A DNA stretch of 64,000 bases. It comes from Nonomuraea candida (GTDB taxonomy: Bacteria > Actinomycetota > Actinomycetes > Streptosporangiales > Streptosporangiaceae). Within the stretch, counting starts at the first letter, position 1; the number at the start of each line of letters is the position of its first letter. Shown in pieces: positions 17,650 through 26,405 of the stretch. Position numbers and translations under genes: made by a program. The notes below the pieces were generated by a model, which saw only the letters and a list, made by a program, of their open reading frames with translations, made no database searches and was not told where the DNA came from. The stretch spans positions 186,001 to 250,000 of the forward strand of contig NZ_JOAG01000003.1 of NCBI RefSeq assembly GCF_000725485.1, read 5' to 3'.

Positions 17650-18440
17650 ACGGTGTCGCGGTCCTCGTCCGGGGGCAGGAAGCGGGCGATGCAGAGCTGG
17701 TACAGGCCGGCGCCCAGGAGCGCGCCGATCAGCGGGCCCACGATCGGGACCCACCAGTACAGATCGCCGTACTGATCGCGCCACGCGCCGCCGTAGCCGG
17801 TGAGGAAGCTGGCCAGGCGCGGGCCGAAGTCGCGCGCCGGGTTGATGGCGTAGCCCGCGTCGGTGCCGAAGGACATGCCGATCCCCACCACGAGCAGGCC
17901 GATGATGAACGGGCCCAGGTTCGCGCTCGGCGCCATGTTGGTCGTGTCGGAGAGGGCGAAGATGACGAACAGCAGGATCGCGGTGCCGATGATCTGGTCG
18001 CGCAGGCCGCCCCACATCGTGACGGGCAGGGTGCCGTTGCCGGGCAGGGTCGAGAAGACGGTCTGGGTCTTGATCGTGTGCCCGGGGTCGACCATGGCCA
18101 GGACTTCGCTGTAGTTCCAGCGCACGATGAGCGCGGCCAGGAAGGCACCGGCCGTCTGCGCGGCGGCGTACGGCAGGACCTTGTGCCAGGGGAAGCCCCT
18201 GAAGAGGGCGAACCCCAGCGTGACGGCCGGGTTGAGGTGCGCGCCCGTGGTGCGCCCCGCGACGTAGACGCCGAGCATCACGCCGATCCCCCACGCCCAG
18301 GCGATGCTGTCGTGGTCGCCGAGCCCGCCGGCCGCCACCTGCGCGACGACGCCGACGCCGAACAGGATGAGCACCATCGTCCCCGCGAACTCCGCGATGA
18401 GCTCCCCGGTCATCCCCATCCGGCTGAGTCGTCCGGCCAC
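17634..18440 (-). CDS. glpF: Glycerol facilitator (aquaporin family)
   Basis: 268-aa membrane channel. The two pore motifs are present: HLNPAVT (Asn70) and [10 protein letters not shown] (Asn200). The Asp following Arg in the second motif is characteristic of glycerol-conducting GlpF-type channels rather than water-only aquaporins (family knowledge). I chose the GTG at 18440 because AGGGAGG lies seven bases upstream; the frame remains open to 18497 without a site. It is the promoter-proximal gene of the glpF-glpK pair and feeds glycerol to the kinase. Confidence 0.92.
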   Translation of the reverse strand: MAGRLSRMGMTGELIAEFAGTMVLILFGVGVVAQVAAGGLGDHDSIAWAWGIGVMLGVYVAGRTTGAHLNPAVTLGFALFRGFPWHKVLPYAAAQTAGAFLAALIVRWNYSEVLAMVDPGHTIKTQTVFSTLPGNGTLPVTMWGGLRDQIIGTAILLFVIFALSDTTNMAPSANLGPFIIGLLVVGIGMSFGTDAGYAINPARDFGPRLASFLTGYGGAWRDQYGDLYWWVPIVGPLIGALLGAGLYQLCIARFLPPDEDRDTVKPSD

Positions 18441-18574
18441 CGGCCACCTCCCTGTAGCAGCGGTGGGTGGCATTCCCGATTCAAGGGAGAGGCACACGGT
18501 GGGTGCTCAATAGGTTGCGGAAAGTGATGGCGGCGATGTTCGCCTCGCCGTGCGAGGGGGAAGCCGTCCGGCGG

Positions 18575-19053
18575 TCAGAGGGGGCGGGTGAAGGTGACCA
18601 GGCTGGTGCCGGGGCCGTTGTAGCCCGGCACGGCGTCACTGGCCTCGAAGCCCATGCCGCGGTGGAAGGCGATCGACGTCTCGTTCACCGGTGAGGTGAT
18701 GGCCCGGACGACGCGGCGGCCGTCCGCGCGGGCCAGGCCGAAGAAACGCTCTACATGGCGCGGGCCAGGCCGCTCTTCCGCGCGCCGGGAGAGACCCCGA
18801 CGAAGTGGATGTACGCCTCGTCCGGCAGGGACGGCGACAGGAAGCCGATCAGGAAGCCGGTCATCCCGGAAGGGCCCTCGGCGATCAGGCTCGTGCGGTG
18901 GAAGTGGTCGAGGAAGAGCCGGGGCAGCGCGGGCAGCAGCGGCCGGCCCCACCAGTCGTCGACCACGGCGGCGATGGCGTCGTAGTCGGCGGGGGTCGCG
19001 GAGCGCAGCCGCGAGCTGCCGGCGGGGAGAGCGGGATCGGGGGTTTCGGGCAC
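18575..19053 (-). pseudogene. GNAT-family N-acetyltransferase with a one-base frameshift
   Basis: The N-terminal half (RLRSATPADYDAIAAVVDDW to FVGVSPGARKSGLARAM) ends in a stop at about 18751, exactly inside the acetyl-CoA loop region. The expected continuation (VERFFGLARADGRRVVRA, then SPVNETSIAFHRGMGFEA) is read in another minus-strand frame to 18575. Adding one base after the ATG codon near 18755 restores a single 159-residue protein with the GNAT core. So the gene carries a single-base deletion, or the assembly has an error there. Substrate unknown. Confidence 0.8.
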
Positions 19054-19091
19054 GCTGGTCAGTCCCGGAGAGGGTACGGGAGAGCCGGGGC

Positions 19092-19167
19092 AAGGCTCCG
19101 GACAGGCGGGTCAGCCTCGGAGGGCGGAGGGCGGACCGGGAGAAGGCTCCGGGCGGGCGGGTCAGCC
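19092..19167 (-). repeat. 51-bp offset duplication at the 3' end of the small acidic gene
   Basis: 19143-19167 (containing the stop of the gene ending at 19162) and 19092-19116 match at about 22 of 25 bases, so the gene terminus including its stop has a downstream copy. Confidence 0.65.
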
Positions 19168-19374
19168 CCAGTGGGGTGGGCGGTTGTCGAGGTAGAAGGC
19201 GTCGGAGTCGCGCTCCCGCCAGTCGCCCCAGCCGAGGTCCGTGTCGTCCGCGGTCTGCTCCGGCAGGCTCATGCTCCGCGCGGGCAGACCGGCCGAATCC
19301 GGCGAGGCCGGATCAAGAAGGGCCGGATCGGGGGGAGATGTCCGTTCGGGTGGAGAATTCTTCACGTCACACAT
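19162..19374 (-). CDS. Small acidic protein with conserved-looking C-terminus
   Basis: 70 aa, MCDVKNSPPERTSPP at the start and ending DTDLGWGDWRERDS, then LDNRPPHWG. The first half is Pro/Ser/Asp-rich and likely disordered. The tail, with its DDTDxGWG, a cluster of acidic and Arg residues and a final RPPHW, matches from memory a recurring small actinobacterial protein type whose role is unknown. The start ATG at 19374 has only a weak upstream site. It is divergent from the STAND ATPase gene at 19447, sharing a 72-base promoter region. Confidence 0.7.
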   Translation of the reverse strand: MCDVKNSPPERTSPPDPALLDPASPDSAGLPARSMSLPEQTADDTDLGWGDWRERDSDAFYLDNRPPHWG

Positions 19375-19446
19375 GCTACCCGCGCGTACAAAGCAACACC
19401 CAGCGTGTCCGCGGGTCCAGGGACAGGTCGCGACCGCGGCGGTACG

Positions 19447-21594
19447 ATGCGAGAGCAGGTGTCGCCTACCCCCGTGAGGCTGCCCATGGCCACCCCGACC
19501 GGCTGGCGGCGAGAAGGCAATCTGCCGGCGGAGCTCACCAGCTTCATCGGCCGGACGCGTCTCCTCGCCAACCTCAAACGACACCTCAGCGAGTCGCGCC
19601 TGGTGACGGTGACCGGCATCGGCGGGGTGGGCAAGTCCCGCACCGTGCTGCGGCTGGCGCACCAGGTGCGCGCCCACTACCCCGACGGCGTGTGGTTCGC
19701 CGACCTGGCGCGGCTGCAGGACGCGGGCATGGTCAAGCACACGATCGCCTCCGCGCTGGGCATCGCCGACCAGTCGTCGCGGGCGGAGTCGGAGTCGCTG
19801 TCGGAGTGGGTCGGCGAGCGCGACATGCTGCTCATCATCGACACCTGCGAGCATCTCGTGCAGGGCTGCGCCGAGCTGGTGCACGAGCTGCTGGAGGCGG
19901 CGCCCAACCTGAAGGTGCTGGCCACCAGCCGCCAGTCGCTGCACCTGCCCTACGAGCACGTCGTGCCGGTGCCGCCGCTGCAGGTGCCGGGCGACGATCC
20001 GGCCGAGAGTCTGTTCACCAACGAGTCGGTGCAGCTGTTCGCGGCCAGGGCCGGGGCGAGCGTGCCCGACTTCGTGCTCGACGAGGACAACATCGGGCCG
20101 GTGGCGGAGTTGTGCCGCAGGCTCGACGGCATCCCCCTCGCCATCGAGCTGGCCGCGGTGCGGCTGCGGGCGCTGTCGGTGGAGCAGATCCTCGGGCTGC
20201 TGGCCGACCGGTTCAGCCTGCTGGCGGGCGCCAGCCGTACGGCGCTGCCGCGCCACCAGACGCTGCGCGCGGCCATCGGCTGGAGCCACGAGCTGTGCGA
20301 GCCGGCCGAGCGGTTGTTGTGGGCGCGGCTGTCGGTGTTCGCGGGCGACTTCGAGCTCGACGCGGCCCGCTTCGTCTGTTCCGACGGGCGGCTGCCCTCC
20401 GAGGACATCACCGACCTGGTGACCGGGCTGGTGGAGAAGTCGATCCTGCTGATCAGGAGCAACCACGCGGGCGTGCGCTACAAGCTGATCGACACCCTGG
20501 CCGAATACGGCGAGGAGTGGCTGGCGAAGCTGGGCCAGTCCGAGCAGCTGCGCCAGCGGCACCTCGACTACTACCTGAGCCTGGCCCAGCGCAGCGAGGA
20601 CGCCTGGTCGGGGCCGCGGCAGATCTACTGGTTCGTCCGGATGCGGCAGGAGCACGACAACGTCCGGGTCGCGCTGGAGCACGCGCTGTCGACGCCGGGC
20701 AAGGAGCCGCTGGCGCTGACCCTGCTGTCGTCGCTGTGGTTCATGTGGGTGTGCTGCGGGTTCGCCCGCGAGGGGCGCCTGTACCTGGAGCGGGCGCTGG
20801 CGGCCAACCCGGTGGTGAGCAAGGAGCGCTGCAAGGCGCTGTGGGTGCTCTCCTACGTCAAGAGCGCCCAGGGCGACAGCGCCGGGGCGCTCCAGGCGGC
20901 CGAGACGTGCAGCACCGAGGCGGTCCGGGTGGGCGACTCGCGCGCGGTCATCCTGGCCTCGAAGATGCAGGGCACGGCGGCGCTGCTCCAGGGCGACCTG
21001 CAGAAGGCCAGCGCGCTGCTGGGCGTGGCGATCGAGTTCAACACCGACAACAAGGAGCTCAACCCCGGCCTGCTGCCCGCGATCGTCGAGCTGTCGATCG
21101 TGCTGACCACGCAGGGCGAGCTGTACGAAGCCGAGTCGCTGCTGCAGGACTGCCTCCAGGTGTGCAAGGAGCGCGGTGAGCTGTGGGTCAGCTCCCACGC
21201 GCAGTGGGCCCTGGCCAGCACCCGGCTCGCGGCCGGCCGGATCGAGGACGCGCTGCAGAACGCCAGGGAGGCGCTGCGGATCAAGCGGCACTTCCACGAC
21301 ACGCTCGGCACCCTGACGGCGCTGGAGGCCGCGGCGCGGATCTTCGTCAAGCTGGGCCAGTCGCCGCTGGCCGCCCGGCTGCTCGGGGCGTTGCAGCAGA
21401 ACTGGAAGACGGCCGGGCTGCCGCAGCTCGGCGCGCCGTGGATGACCGAGGAGCACAACGCCTGCGTCCGGCAGTGCCAGAAGCAGCTGGGCGAGCAGGC
21501 CTACAAGAACGCCCTGGAGGAGGGCGCCCGGCTCGATCTCGACGAGGCGTCCGCGCTCGCACTCGACGACCCGGACGCCCCTGGCGAGAGCTGA
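19447..21594 (+). CDS. STAND (AfsR/LuxR-like) ATPase with TPR repeats, no DNA-binding domain
   Basis: 715 aa. It starts with the familiar NLPAELTSFIGR lead of actinobacterial LuxR-type regulators. The P-loop is GIGGVGKSR (57-65), Walker B LLIIDTCEHL, sensor region LATSRQSLHLPYE, then PLAIELAAVRL, followed by a winged-helix-like segment and TPR helices to the end. Relatives usually finish with a LuxR helix-turn-helix; here the chain ends in LDLDEASALALDDPDAP with none, and no SARP domain precedes it. It may act as a signalling ATPase through partners. Start ATG 19447; ATG 19486 is an alternative. Ligand unknown. Confidence 0.85.
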   Translation: MREQVSPTPVRLPMATPTGWRREGNLPAELTSFIGRTRLLANLKRHLSESRLVTVTGIGGVGKSRTVLRLAHQVRAHYPDGVWFADLARLQDAGMVKHTIASALGIADQSSRAESESLSEWVGERDMLLIIDTCEHLVQGCAELVHELLEAAPNLKVLATSRQSLHLPYEHVVPVPPLQVPGDDPAESLFTNESVQLFAARAGASVPDFVLDEDNIGPVAELCRRLDGIPLAIELAAVRLRALSVEQILGLLADRFSLLAGASRTALPRHQTLRAAIGWSHELCEPAERLLWARLSVFAGDFELDAARFVCSDGRLPSEDITDLVTGLVEKSILLIRSNHAGVRYKLIDTLAEYGEEWLAKLGQSEQLRQRHLDYYLSLAQRSEDAWSGPRQIYWFVRMRQEHDNVRVALEHALSTPGKEPLALTLLSSLWFMWVCCGFAREGRLYLERALAANPVVSKERCKALWVLSYVKSAQGDSAGALQAAETCSTEAVRVGDSRAVILASKMQGTAALLQGDLQKASALLGVAIEFNTDNKELNPGLLPAIVELSIVLTTQGELYEAESLLQDCLQVCKERGELWVSSHAQWALASTRLAAGRIEDALQNAREALRIKRHFHDTLGTLTALEAAARIFVKLGQSPLAARLLGALQQNWKTAGLPQLGAPWMTEEHNACVRQCQKQLGEQAYKNALEEGARLDLDEASALALDDPDAPGES

Positions 21595-21604
21595 CGCGGG
21601 AGCG

Positions 21605-22606
21605 TCAGACGGCCTTCGGCCACTGGGTGCCGTCCGGCCAGGCGTGCACGTAACGCGCGCTGCCGAGGGAGAACTCGATGTGGCCGCGCACCCAGTGTTC
21701 GAGGCCGCGCACATACTTGCGGACCGGGAGCGGAGCCCACCGTTCGAGCGCCGCGCGCCGGTCGAGGAACGCGGCGATGGCGGTGTTGTGCATCTGGGAG
21801 ATCTCGTGCAGCGCGTCCTGGAGGGTGAGCGACTTGTGCGTGGCCAGGACCGTGACGAGGTTGTGCCGGGCCTTGTCCTTGCCGCACTCCTTGGCGTACG
21901 ACAGCAGGTCGTTGTCCCAGCCGATGAGGTCGCACGCCAGGTCGGAGAGCGCGCGCACGTCGGGGTGGTGCCACTCCTCGGCTTCGAGCCGGTAGCCCCC
22001 GCCGGCCTCGATGAGCGCGAAGCAGGTGTAGGTCGCGCCGGTGATGCGGCGCATCAGGACGTAGTCCTCAGGGGTCGGGATCAGGTCGGCCTCGCGGTTG
22101 GCGGCCTCCCAGATCTGGGCGAAGAGGTATTCCTTGACCGTGATGCGCCACCGGTCCACCTGGGCCGGGGTGGCGCTGCCGACGATGCGGCCGAGGAGCT
22201 CCTTGAGCGCCAGGCCGAAGGGGTCGTCGCGATCCGGATCACGGCGCCCGTCGAGGATCTCCAGGAGCGGCGGCAGGGCGCGGGCCAGCGCCGACGCGCG
22301 GTGCGCCATCAGCTCGCCCTCGCAGAACGCGTCGTCGAAGGCGAAGAGCCAGTTGTACCAGTCGTTGATCAAACGGAGACTGTCGCGCGGCACGGTGGGG
22401 TTGGTCCGTGCCGCGAGCAGGCCGATCTTCGAGCGGCGGAAGTGCTCGAGGACATCGGCGCCGTTGAGCAGGTGCGAGGCGGCCAGCCATGCGTGACTCT
22501 CCGCGTCGACCTCCGAGGCATGAACGTTGATCTCATTCGGGAACGGACATGGCAGCGGAGGGATGTGGAGCGGTCGCCTACTGATGGAGTGCGCAGAAGT
22601 AGCCAC
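21605..22606 (-). CDS. Class I terpene cyclase (sesquiterpene synthase type)
   Basis: 333 aa, the usual length for bacterial sesquiterpene synthases. The metal-binding aspartate motif is FAFDDAFCEGE (Asp91, Asp92), the NSE triad is NDLLSYAKE (Asn232, Ser236, Glu240) and a C-terminal Arg-Tyr pair (SARYVHAW) is present, so all three diphosphate/Mg contacts are intact. It should cyclise farnesyl diphosphate or a similar prenyl diphosphate. I chose GTG 22606; the frame extends to a TTG at 22651. Only 10 bases separate its stop from the convergent STAND gene. No P450 or prenyltransferase adjoins it, so any product is probably the bare hydrocarbon or alcohol. Confidence 0.88.
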   Translation of the reverse strand: MATSAHSISRRPLHIPPLPCPFPNEINVHASEVDAESHAWLAASHLLNGADVLEHFRRSKIGLLAARTNPTVPRDSLRLINDWYNWLFAFDDAFCEGELMAHRASALARALPPLLEILDGRRDPDRDDPFGLALKELLGRIVGSATPAQVDRWRITVKEYLFAQIWEAANREADLIPTPEDYVLMRRITGATYTCFALIEAGGGYRLEAEEWHHPDVRALSDLACDLIGWDNDLLSYAKECGKDKARHNLVTVLATHKSLTLQDALHEISQMHNTAIAAFLDRRAALERWAPLPVRKYVRGLEHWVRGHIEFSLGSARYVHAWPDGTQWPKAV

Positions 22607-22679
22607 GTCCCCAGCATGACGATGGGGTGACTGAAAGGCCACACTCGGCAATTTCTATCCCAATAATACTTATTTCATA

Positions 22680-23081
22680 CTATGAATCTCGTTCTGTGAA
22701 CCACTGGATAAACTGGTCATTCGCGAACATCTGCGCCGTCTCCAGCGCGGACGGCTGCCCCGCGTTCGGGTCGGCCCCCGCGTCCAGCAGCGCCCTGACC
22801 ACGGCGGACTCCTTCTTGAACACGGCGCCGGCGAGCGGCGTCTGCCCACGGTCGTTGACCCGGTTCGGGTCGGCGCCGCTTGTGACAAGCATGTGTACAG
22901 TCTCGGCGTGACCGTAATAAGCCGCCAGCATCAGCAAAATGTCACCTTTGCCATTGGTCAGATTGACCGGCACCCCCGCTTCGACGTAGGCCCGCAGCGC
23001 TTCGGTCTCACCCGCCCTGGCCAGGTCGAACAGCTTGGTCGCGAACTCTTCGAGCTCCGGATCCCCCTCCATGCATCCCAT
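22680..23081 (-). CDS. Ankyrin repeat protein
   Basis: 133 aa. Three to four ankyrin units are readable: FDLARAGETEALRAYVEAGV, then GDILLMLAAYYGHAETVHML followed by VTSGADPN, then RGQTPLAGAVFKKESAVVRA followed by LLDAGADPN, and a capping helix. These are protein-binding scaffolds with no catalytic residues. ATG 23081 has GAGG six bases upstream. It is divergent from the PAC2 gene and upstream of the terpene cyclase on the same strand, 73 bases away, but nothing links them functionally. Confidence 0.88.
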   Translation of the reverse strand: MGCMEGDPELEEFATKLFDLARAGETEALRAYVEAGVPVNLTNGKGDILLMLAAYYGHAETVHMLVTSGADPNRVNDRGQTPLAGAVFKKESAVVRALLDAGADPNAGQPSALETAQMFANDQFIQWFTERDS

Positions 23082-23166
23082 TGTGCCTCGATAGGGTGCC
23101 GTGCACGGAATCGTTCCGACGCGCCGTAGGTTCTGGGAAGAGTACCTAGGGAAAGGCTGTTCAACC

Positions 23167-24066
23167 GTGTTCGACCCGAAGGATCTCTACAAGCTCGCAG
23201 ACGACGCGCCCGAGCTGCCCGATCCGGTGTTGCTGTACCACTTCGACGGCTTCGTCGACGCGGGCTCCGCCGGACGCCTCGCGCTGGGCCACCTGCTGGC
23301 CGAGCTGGAGCACCGGGTCGTGGCGACGTTCGACGTGGACCGGCTGCTCGACTATCGCTCGCGACGGCCGATCATGACGTTCGACACCGACCGGTGGGTG
23401 GAGTGCGAGAGCCCGGAGCTGGCCGTTCATGTCGCGAAAGACGCGACGGGCACGCAGTTCCTCGTGATGACCGGGCCCGAGCCCGACCGGGAGTGGGAGC
23501 TGTTCGCCGAGGCCGTGGCGGCGCTGGTGGAACGGCTGAAGGTGAGCAAGCTGGTGACGCTGCACGGCATCCCGATGGCGGTCCCGCACACCCGCCCCCT
23601 CGGCCTGACCATGCACGCCAGCAGGCCGGAGCTCATCAATGCGCAAAGCAGCGCGTTCGGGCGTGTCCAGGTGCCGGGCAGCGTGGCGGCGCTGCTGGAG
23701 CTGCGGCTCGGGGCCAAGGGCCACGACGCGCTGGGATACGCGGTGCACGTGCCGCACTACCTGTCGCAGGCCGAATACCCGACCGCCGCCGTGACGGGGC
23801 TGGAGGCCGTGACGAGGGGGACGGGGCTGGTGTTCCCGATGGAGGCGCTGCGCGAGGCGGCCCGCCGCACGACGACGGAGATCGAGGAGCAGATCCAGGC
23901 CTCCGCCGAGCTGTCCACCGCGATCACGGGGCTGGAGCAGCAATATGACGCGTTCGCGGCGGGGGCGGAGCGCGAGAACCTGATGGCCGAGACGACGCCC
24001 ATGCCCACGGGCGACGAGCTGGCCGCCCAGTTCGAACGCTTCCTCGCCGAACGCGACGACGAGTAG
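23167..24066 (+). CDS. PAC2 family protein
   Basis: 299 aa. PAC2 hallmark segments are visible: LLYHFDGFVDAGSAG at the N-terminus, ATFDVDRLLDYRSRRP, FLVMTGPEPDREWE, and HGIPMAVPHTRP. The family includes proteasome-assembly-chaperone-like proteins; in actinobacteria it is common, of unresolved function, and may act with the Pup-proteasome system (known association, not shown here). The start is GTG 23167 with GGGAAAGG upstream. Its C-terminus is a charged helix (AAQFERFLAERDDE). Three tandem hairpins follow the stop. Confidence 0.88.
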   Translation: MFDPKDLYKLADDAPELPDPVLLYHFDGFVDAGSAGRLALGHLLAELEHRVVATFDVDRLLDYRSRRPIMTFDTDRWVECESPELAVHVAKDATGTQFLVMTGPEPDREWELFAEAVAALVERLKVSKLVTLHGIPMAVPHTRPLGLTMHASRPELINAQSSAFGRVQVPGSVAALLELRLGAKGHDALGYAVHVPHYLSQAEYPTAAVTGLEAVTRGTGLVFPMEALREAARRTTTEIEEQIQASAELSTAITGLEQQYDAFAAGAERENLMAETTPMPTGDELAAQFERFLAERDDE

Positions 24067-24098
24067 CCCGAAGCCCCCTCTTCTTCCGCGCCGGCAGG

Positions 24099-24272
24099 GG
24101 TGACGGCCGGCGCCGGCGCGCCGCCCTGCCCGCGCCGGCCGCCTACCCGCCGCAAAGAGGTGACGGCCGGCGCCGGCATCGCCCGGTCCGCGCCGGCCGC
24201 CTTCCCGCCGCAAGGGGTGAGCGCTCCCTCCCTCTCGTACGGCACGGCCGGGGCCGGCCGCCACCCGCCGCA
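24099..24272. repeat. Three tandem ~60-bp units, two forming the same 9-bp hairpin
   Basis: This fills most of the 314-base gap 24067-24380. Units start at 24099, 24159 and about 24216. In units 1 and 2, GGCCGGCGC (24105-24113; 24165-24173) pairs with GCGCCGGCC (24132-24140; 24190-24198). Unit 3 is degenerate. As a whole it looks like a duplicated PAC2 terminator. No gene seen in the gap. Confidence 0.8.
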
Positions 24273-24380
24273 CTCCGGCCGGGGGTTTTCCAGGAACACG
24301 GCCGCTGACCCTTCAGTGGCGGGCCGCCGTTACGGAGCGCCCCGTGGGCCGTCCGCGGGGCGCCTCGATACCCTGGTCGG

Positions 24381-25421
24381 ATGAGCGAGATCCGCGTCGG
24401 CCTGGTCGGCTACGGCACCGCGGGGGCCTACTTCCACGCCCCGCTGATCCATGCCACGCCCGGCCTGTCCCTGACGGCCGTCGTGACCAGGAATCCCGAT
24501 CGCCAGGCGGAGGTGGCCGGCCGGTACGGCGCCGCGGCGGTCGGGGACGTGCGTGAGCTGTGGGAGCGCTGCGATCTCGTCGTGGTCGCCTCGCCCAACA
24601 GGACCCACGTCGCCACGGCCGCCGCCGCGCTGACCGCGGGCCTGCCCGTGGTGGTGGACAAGCCGCTGGCCAGGACCGCCGAGGAGGGCCGCGACCTGGT
24701 GCGGCTGGCCGAGGAGCGCGGGCTCATGCTGACCGTGTTCCACAACCGCCGCTGGGACGGCGACTTCCGTACCGTGCGGCGGCTGGCCGATGAGGGGCGG
24801 CTGGGCGAGGTGCTGCGGTTCGAGTCGCGGTTCGAGCGCTGGCGGCCGGTGCCCAAGGGCGGCTGGCGGGAGTCCGGCGGGCCCGAGGACGTCCCCGGCC
24901 TGCTCTACGACCTGGGCTCCCACCTCGTCGACCAGGCGCTGCAACTGCTCGGGCCGGTGCGCGAGGTCTACTGCGAGAGCGATGTCAGGCGGGCGGGGGT
25001 GGCGGCCGACGACGACACGTTCATCGCGCTGACGCATGCCGGCGGGGCCCGGTCGCACCTGTGGGCCAGCTCGATGGCGGCCCGGCTCGGCCCGCGCTTC
25101 CGGGTGCTGGGCTCGTCCGGCGGCTTCGTGAAGCACGGGATGGACGTGCAGGAGGAGCGGCTGCGGGCCGGGATGACGCCCGACTCCCCCGGCTTCGGCG
25201 ACGACGAGGAGGAGCGCTGGGGCGTGCTGGGCACGGAGGACGAGCGGGAGATCGTGCGCACGGAGCCGGGGGCGTACCTGGACTTCTACCGGGGTGTGGC
25301 GGCGGCGCTGCGCGAGGGCGCGGCGCCGCCGGTGGACCCGGGGAGCGCGGTCGAGACGCTGGCCGTGATCGAGGCGGCCCGCCTGTCGGCGACCCAGCGC
25401 ATCGTCGTCCACCTGAGCTGA
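24381..25421 (+). CDS. Gfo/Idh/MocA family oxidoreductase
   Basis: 346 aa, NAD(P)-dependent. The N-terminal Rossmann motif is RVGLVGYGTAGAYFHAPL, the EKP-type motif appears as VVVDKPLARTAEEG (Asp-Lys-Pro), and the C-terminal catalytic segment is LYDLGSHLVDQALQLLG with the conserved Asp and His. Members act on sugars, inositols or related polyols. The order of motifs resembles the YdgJ/IolU-like branch. The ATG start at 24381 follows the tandem hairpins. No partner enzymes adjoin it, so the substrate is open. Confidence 0.9.
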   Translation: MSEIRVGLVGYGTAGAYFHAPLIHATPGLSLTAVVTRNPDRQAEVAGRYGAAAVGDVRELWERCDLVVVASPNRTHVATAAAALTAGLPVVVDKPLARTAEEGRDLVRLAEERGLMLTVFHNRRWDGDFRTVRRLADEGRLGEVLRFESRFERWRPVPKGGWRESGGPEDVPGLLYDLGSHLVDQALQLLGPVREVYCESDVRRAGVAADDDTFIALTHAGGARSHLWASSMAARLGPRFRVLGSSGGFVKHGMDVQEERLRAGMTPDSPGFGDDEEERWGVLGTEDEREIVRTEPGAYLDFYRGVAAALREGAAPPVDPGSAVETLAVIEAARLSATQRIVVHLS

Positions 25422-25549
25422 CCACCCGCCGCCTCGGACCGGCACCCGACACCGACGCCCGCCCGACGCCGACGCCGGGAACCTGGCGTGCGCCGGCGTG
25501 CCCCCTGGCGGGACCGGGCGCGGCGGGCGCGGGCGGGCGGGGATTGTGG

Positions 25550-26341
25550 TCAGTCGAGCAGGCGGGAGCGCAGGGCGGCCGTGTCGGCCGGGGTCCAGCC
25601 GTTCGCGGACAGCCAGCCCATCGGCCCGCCGAACCGGTCGTCCAGCACGCCGAGGAACTGCTCGATGTAGCGGGCCCTGGGCATGTGGTCGTCGGCCGGG
25701 CGCGAGTCCAGGTCTCCCCGGTAGGTCTCGCTCCCGCGCAGCCGCTTGAGGATCAGCTCCAGCCGCTCCCCCGTGGCCTCGTAGTCCTCGACGATGGCCT
25801 CCCGGGTCACCCCGGCGATCTCCAGGGCCAGCGCCGACAACACGCCCGTGCGGTCCTTGCCCGCCGCGCAGTGCACCAGCGCGGCCCCGTCGTCGAGCGC
25901 CATCGCGCGCAGGGCCGCGACCACGGAGTCGGGCCGCTCGCGCAGGTAGCCGAAGTAGAACCCGGTCACCCGCAGCTCCTCGTCCAGCCCCCGCTCGGCC
26001 CACGGCAGCACGCGCTCGCCGTCGATCGTGTCGGCCTCGACATCGGTGTGCCGGCCGCCCTCCGCGAACAGCGTCAGGTGGTGGTGGCGCACCGCGGGCA
26101 CCCGGGTCAGCGGGCCAGGCCCCTCCAGGGACACCTCGGCATGCGAACGCAGGTCCACCACGTGCCGCAGGCCCAGCTCGTCCACGAGCAGGGTCACGTC
26201 GGCGGGGGTGAGGCCCTGCAGGTTGTCGGCGCGGAAGATCCGCCCGCGACGGGTGCGGCCACCGTCGCGAGTGGGCAATCCGCCCAGGTCACGCGCGTTG
26301 ACCGCGCCTTCCAGGTCGATCCACCTCGTCATCTCGCTCAT
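25550..26341 (-). CDS. Protein-tyrosine/dual-specificity phosphatase
   Basis: 263 aa. The catalytic P-loop is VHCAAGKDRTGVL (Cys-x5-Arg), preceded by NARDLGGLPTRDGG, FRADNLQGLTPAD and VVDLRSHAEVS, which together define the bacterial tyrosine phosphatase family related to MptpB. Such enzymes dephosphorylate phosphotyrosine, phosphoserine or phosphoinositides. I place the start at ATG 26341 (MSEMTRWIDLEG); the frame is open further upstream but without coding character. It is divergent from the coiled-coil membrane gene at 26406. Confidence 0.88.
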   Translation of the reverse strand: MSEMTRWIDLEGAVNARDLGGLPTRDGGRTRRGRIFRADNLQGLTPADVTLLVDELGLRHVVDLRSHAEVSLEGPGPLTRVPAVRHHHLTLFAEGGRHTDVEADTIDGERVLPWAERGLDEELRVTGFYFGYLRERPDSVVAALRAMALDDGAALVHCAAGKDRTGVLSALALEIAGVTREAIVEDYEATGERLELILKRLRGSETYRGDLDSRPADDHMPRARYIEQFLGVLDDRFGGPMGWLSANGWTPADTAALRSRLLD

Positions 26342-26383
26342 TATTGCGACCCTATATGTCCGCCAATGATGAGCGAATTCGAG

Positions 26384-26403
26384 GTTCATAACGCAGCATG
26401 AAC
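26384..26403. promoter_or_regulatory. 6-bp inverted repeat GTTCAT-N8-ATGAAC
   Basis: GTTCAT at 26384-26389 and ATGAAC at 26398-26403, just before the start codon at 26406 in a short AT-richer divergent promoter region. Possible operator; weak evidence. Confidence 0.3.
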
Positions 26404-26405
26404 GT

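Noticed and set aside
24099..24272. Could be a CRISPR array
   Set aside because: Only three units, no distinct spacers, repeats themselves contain the variable part, and no cas genes in the window.
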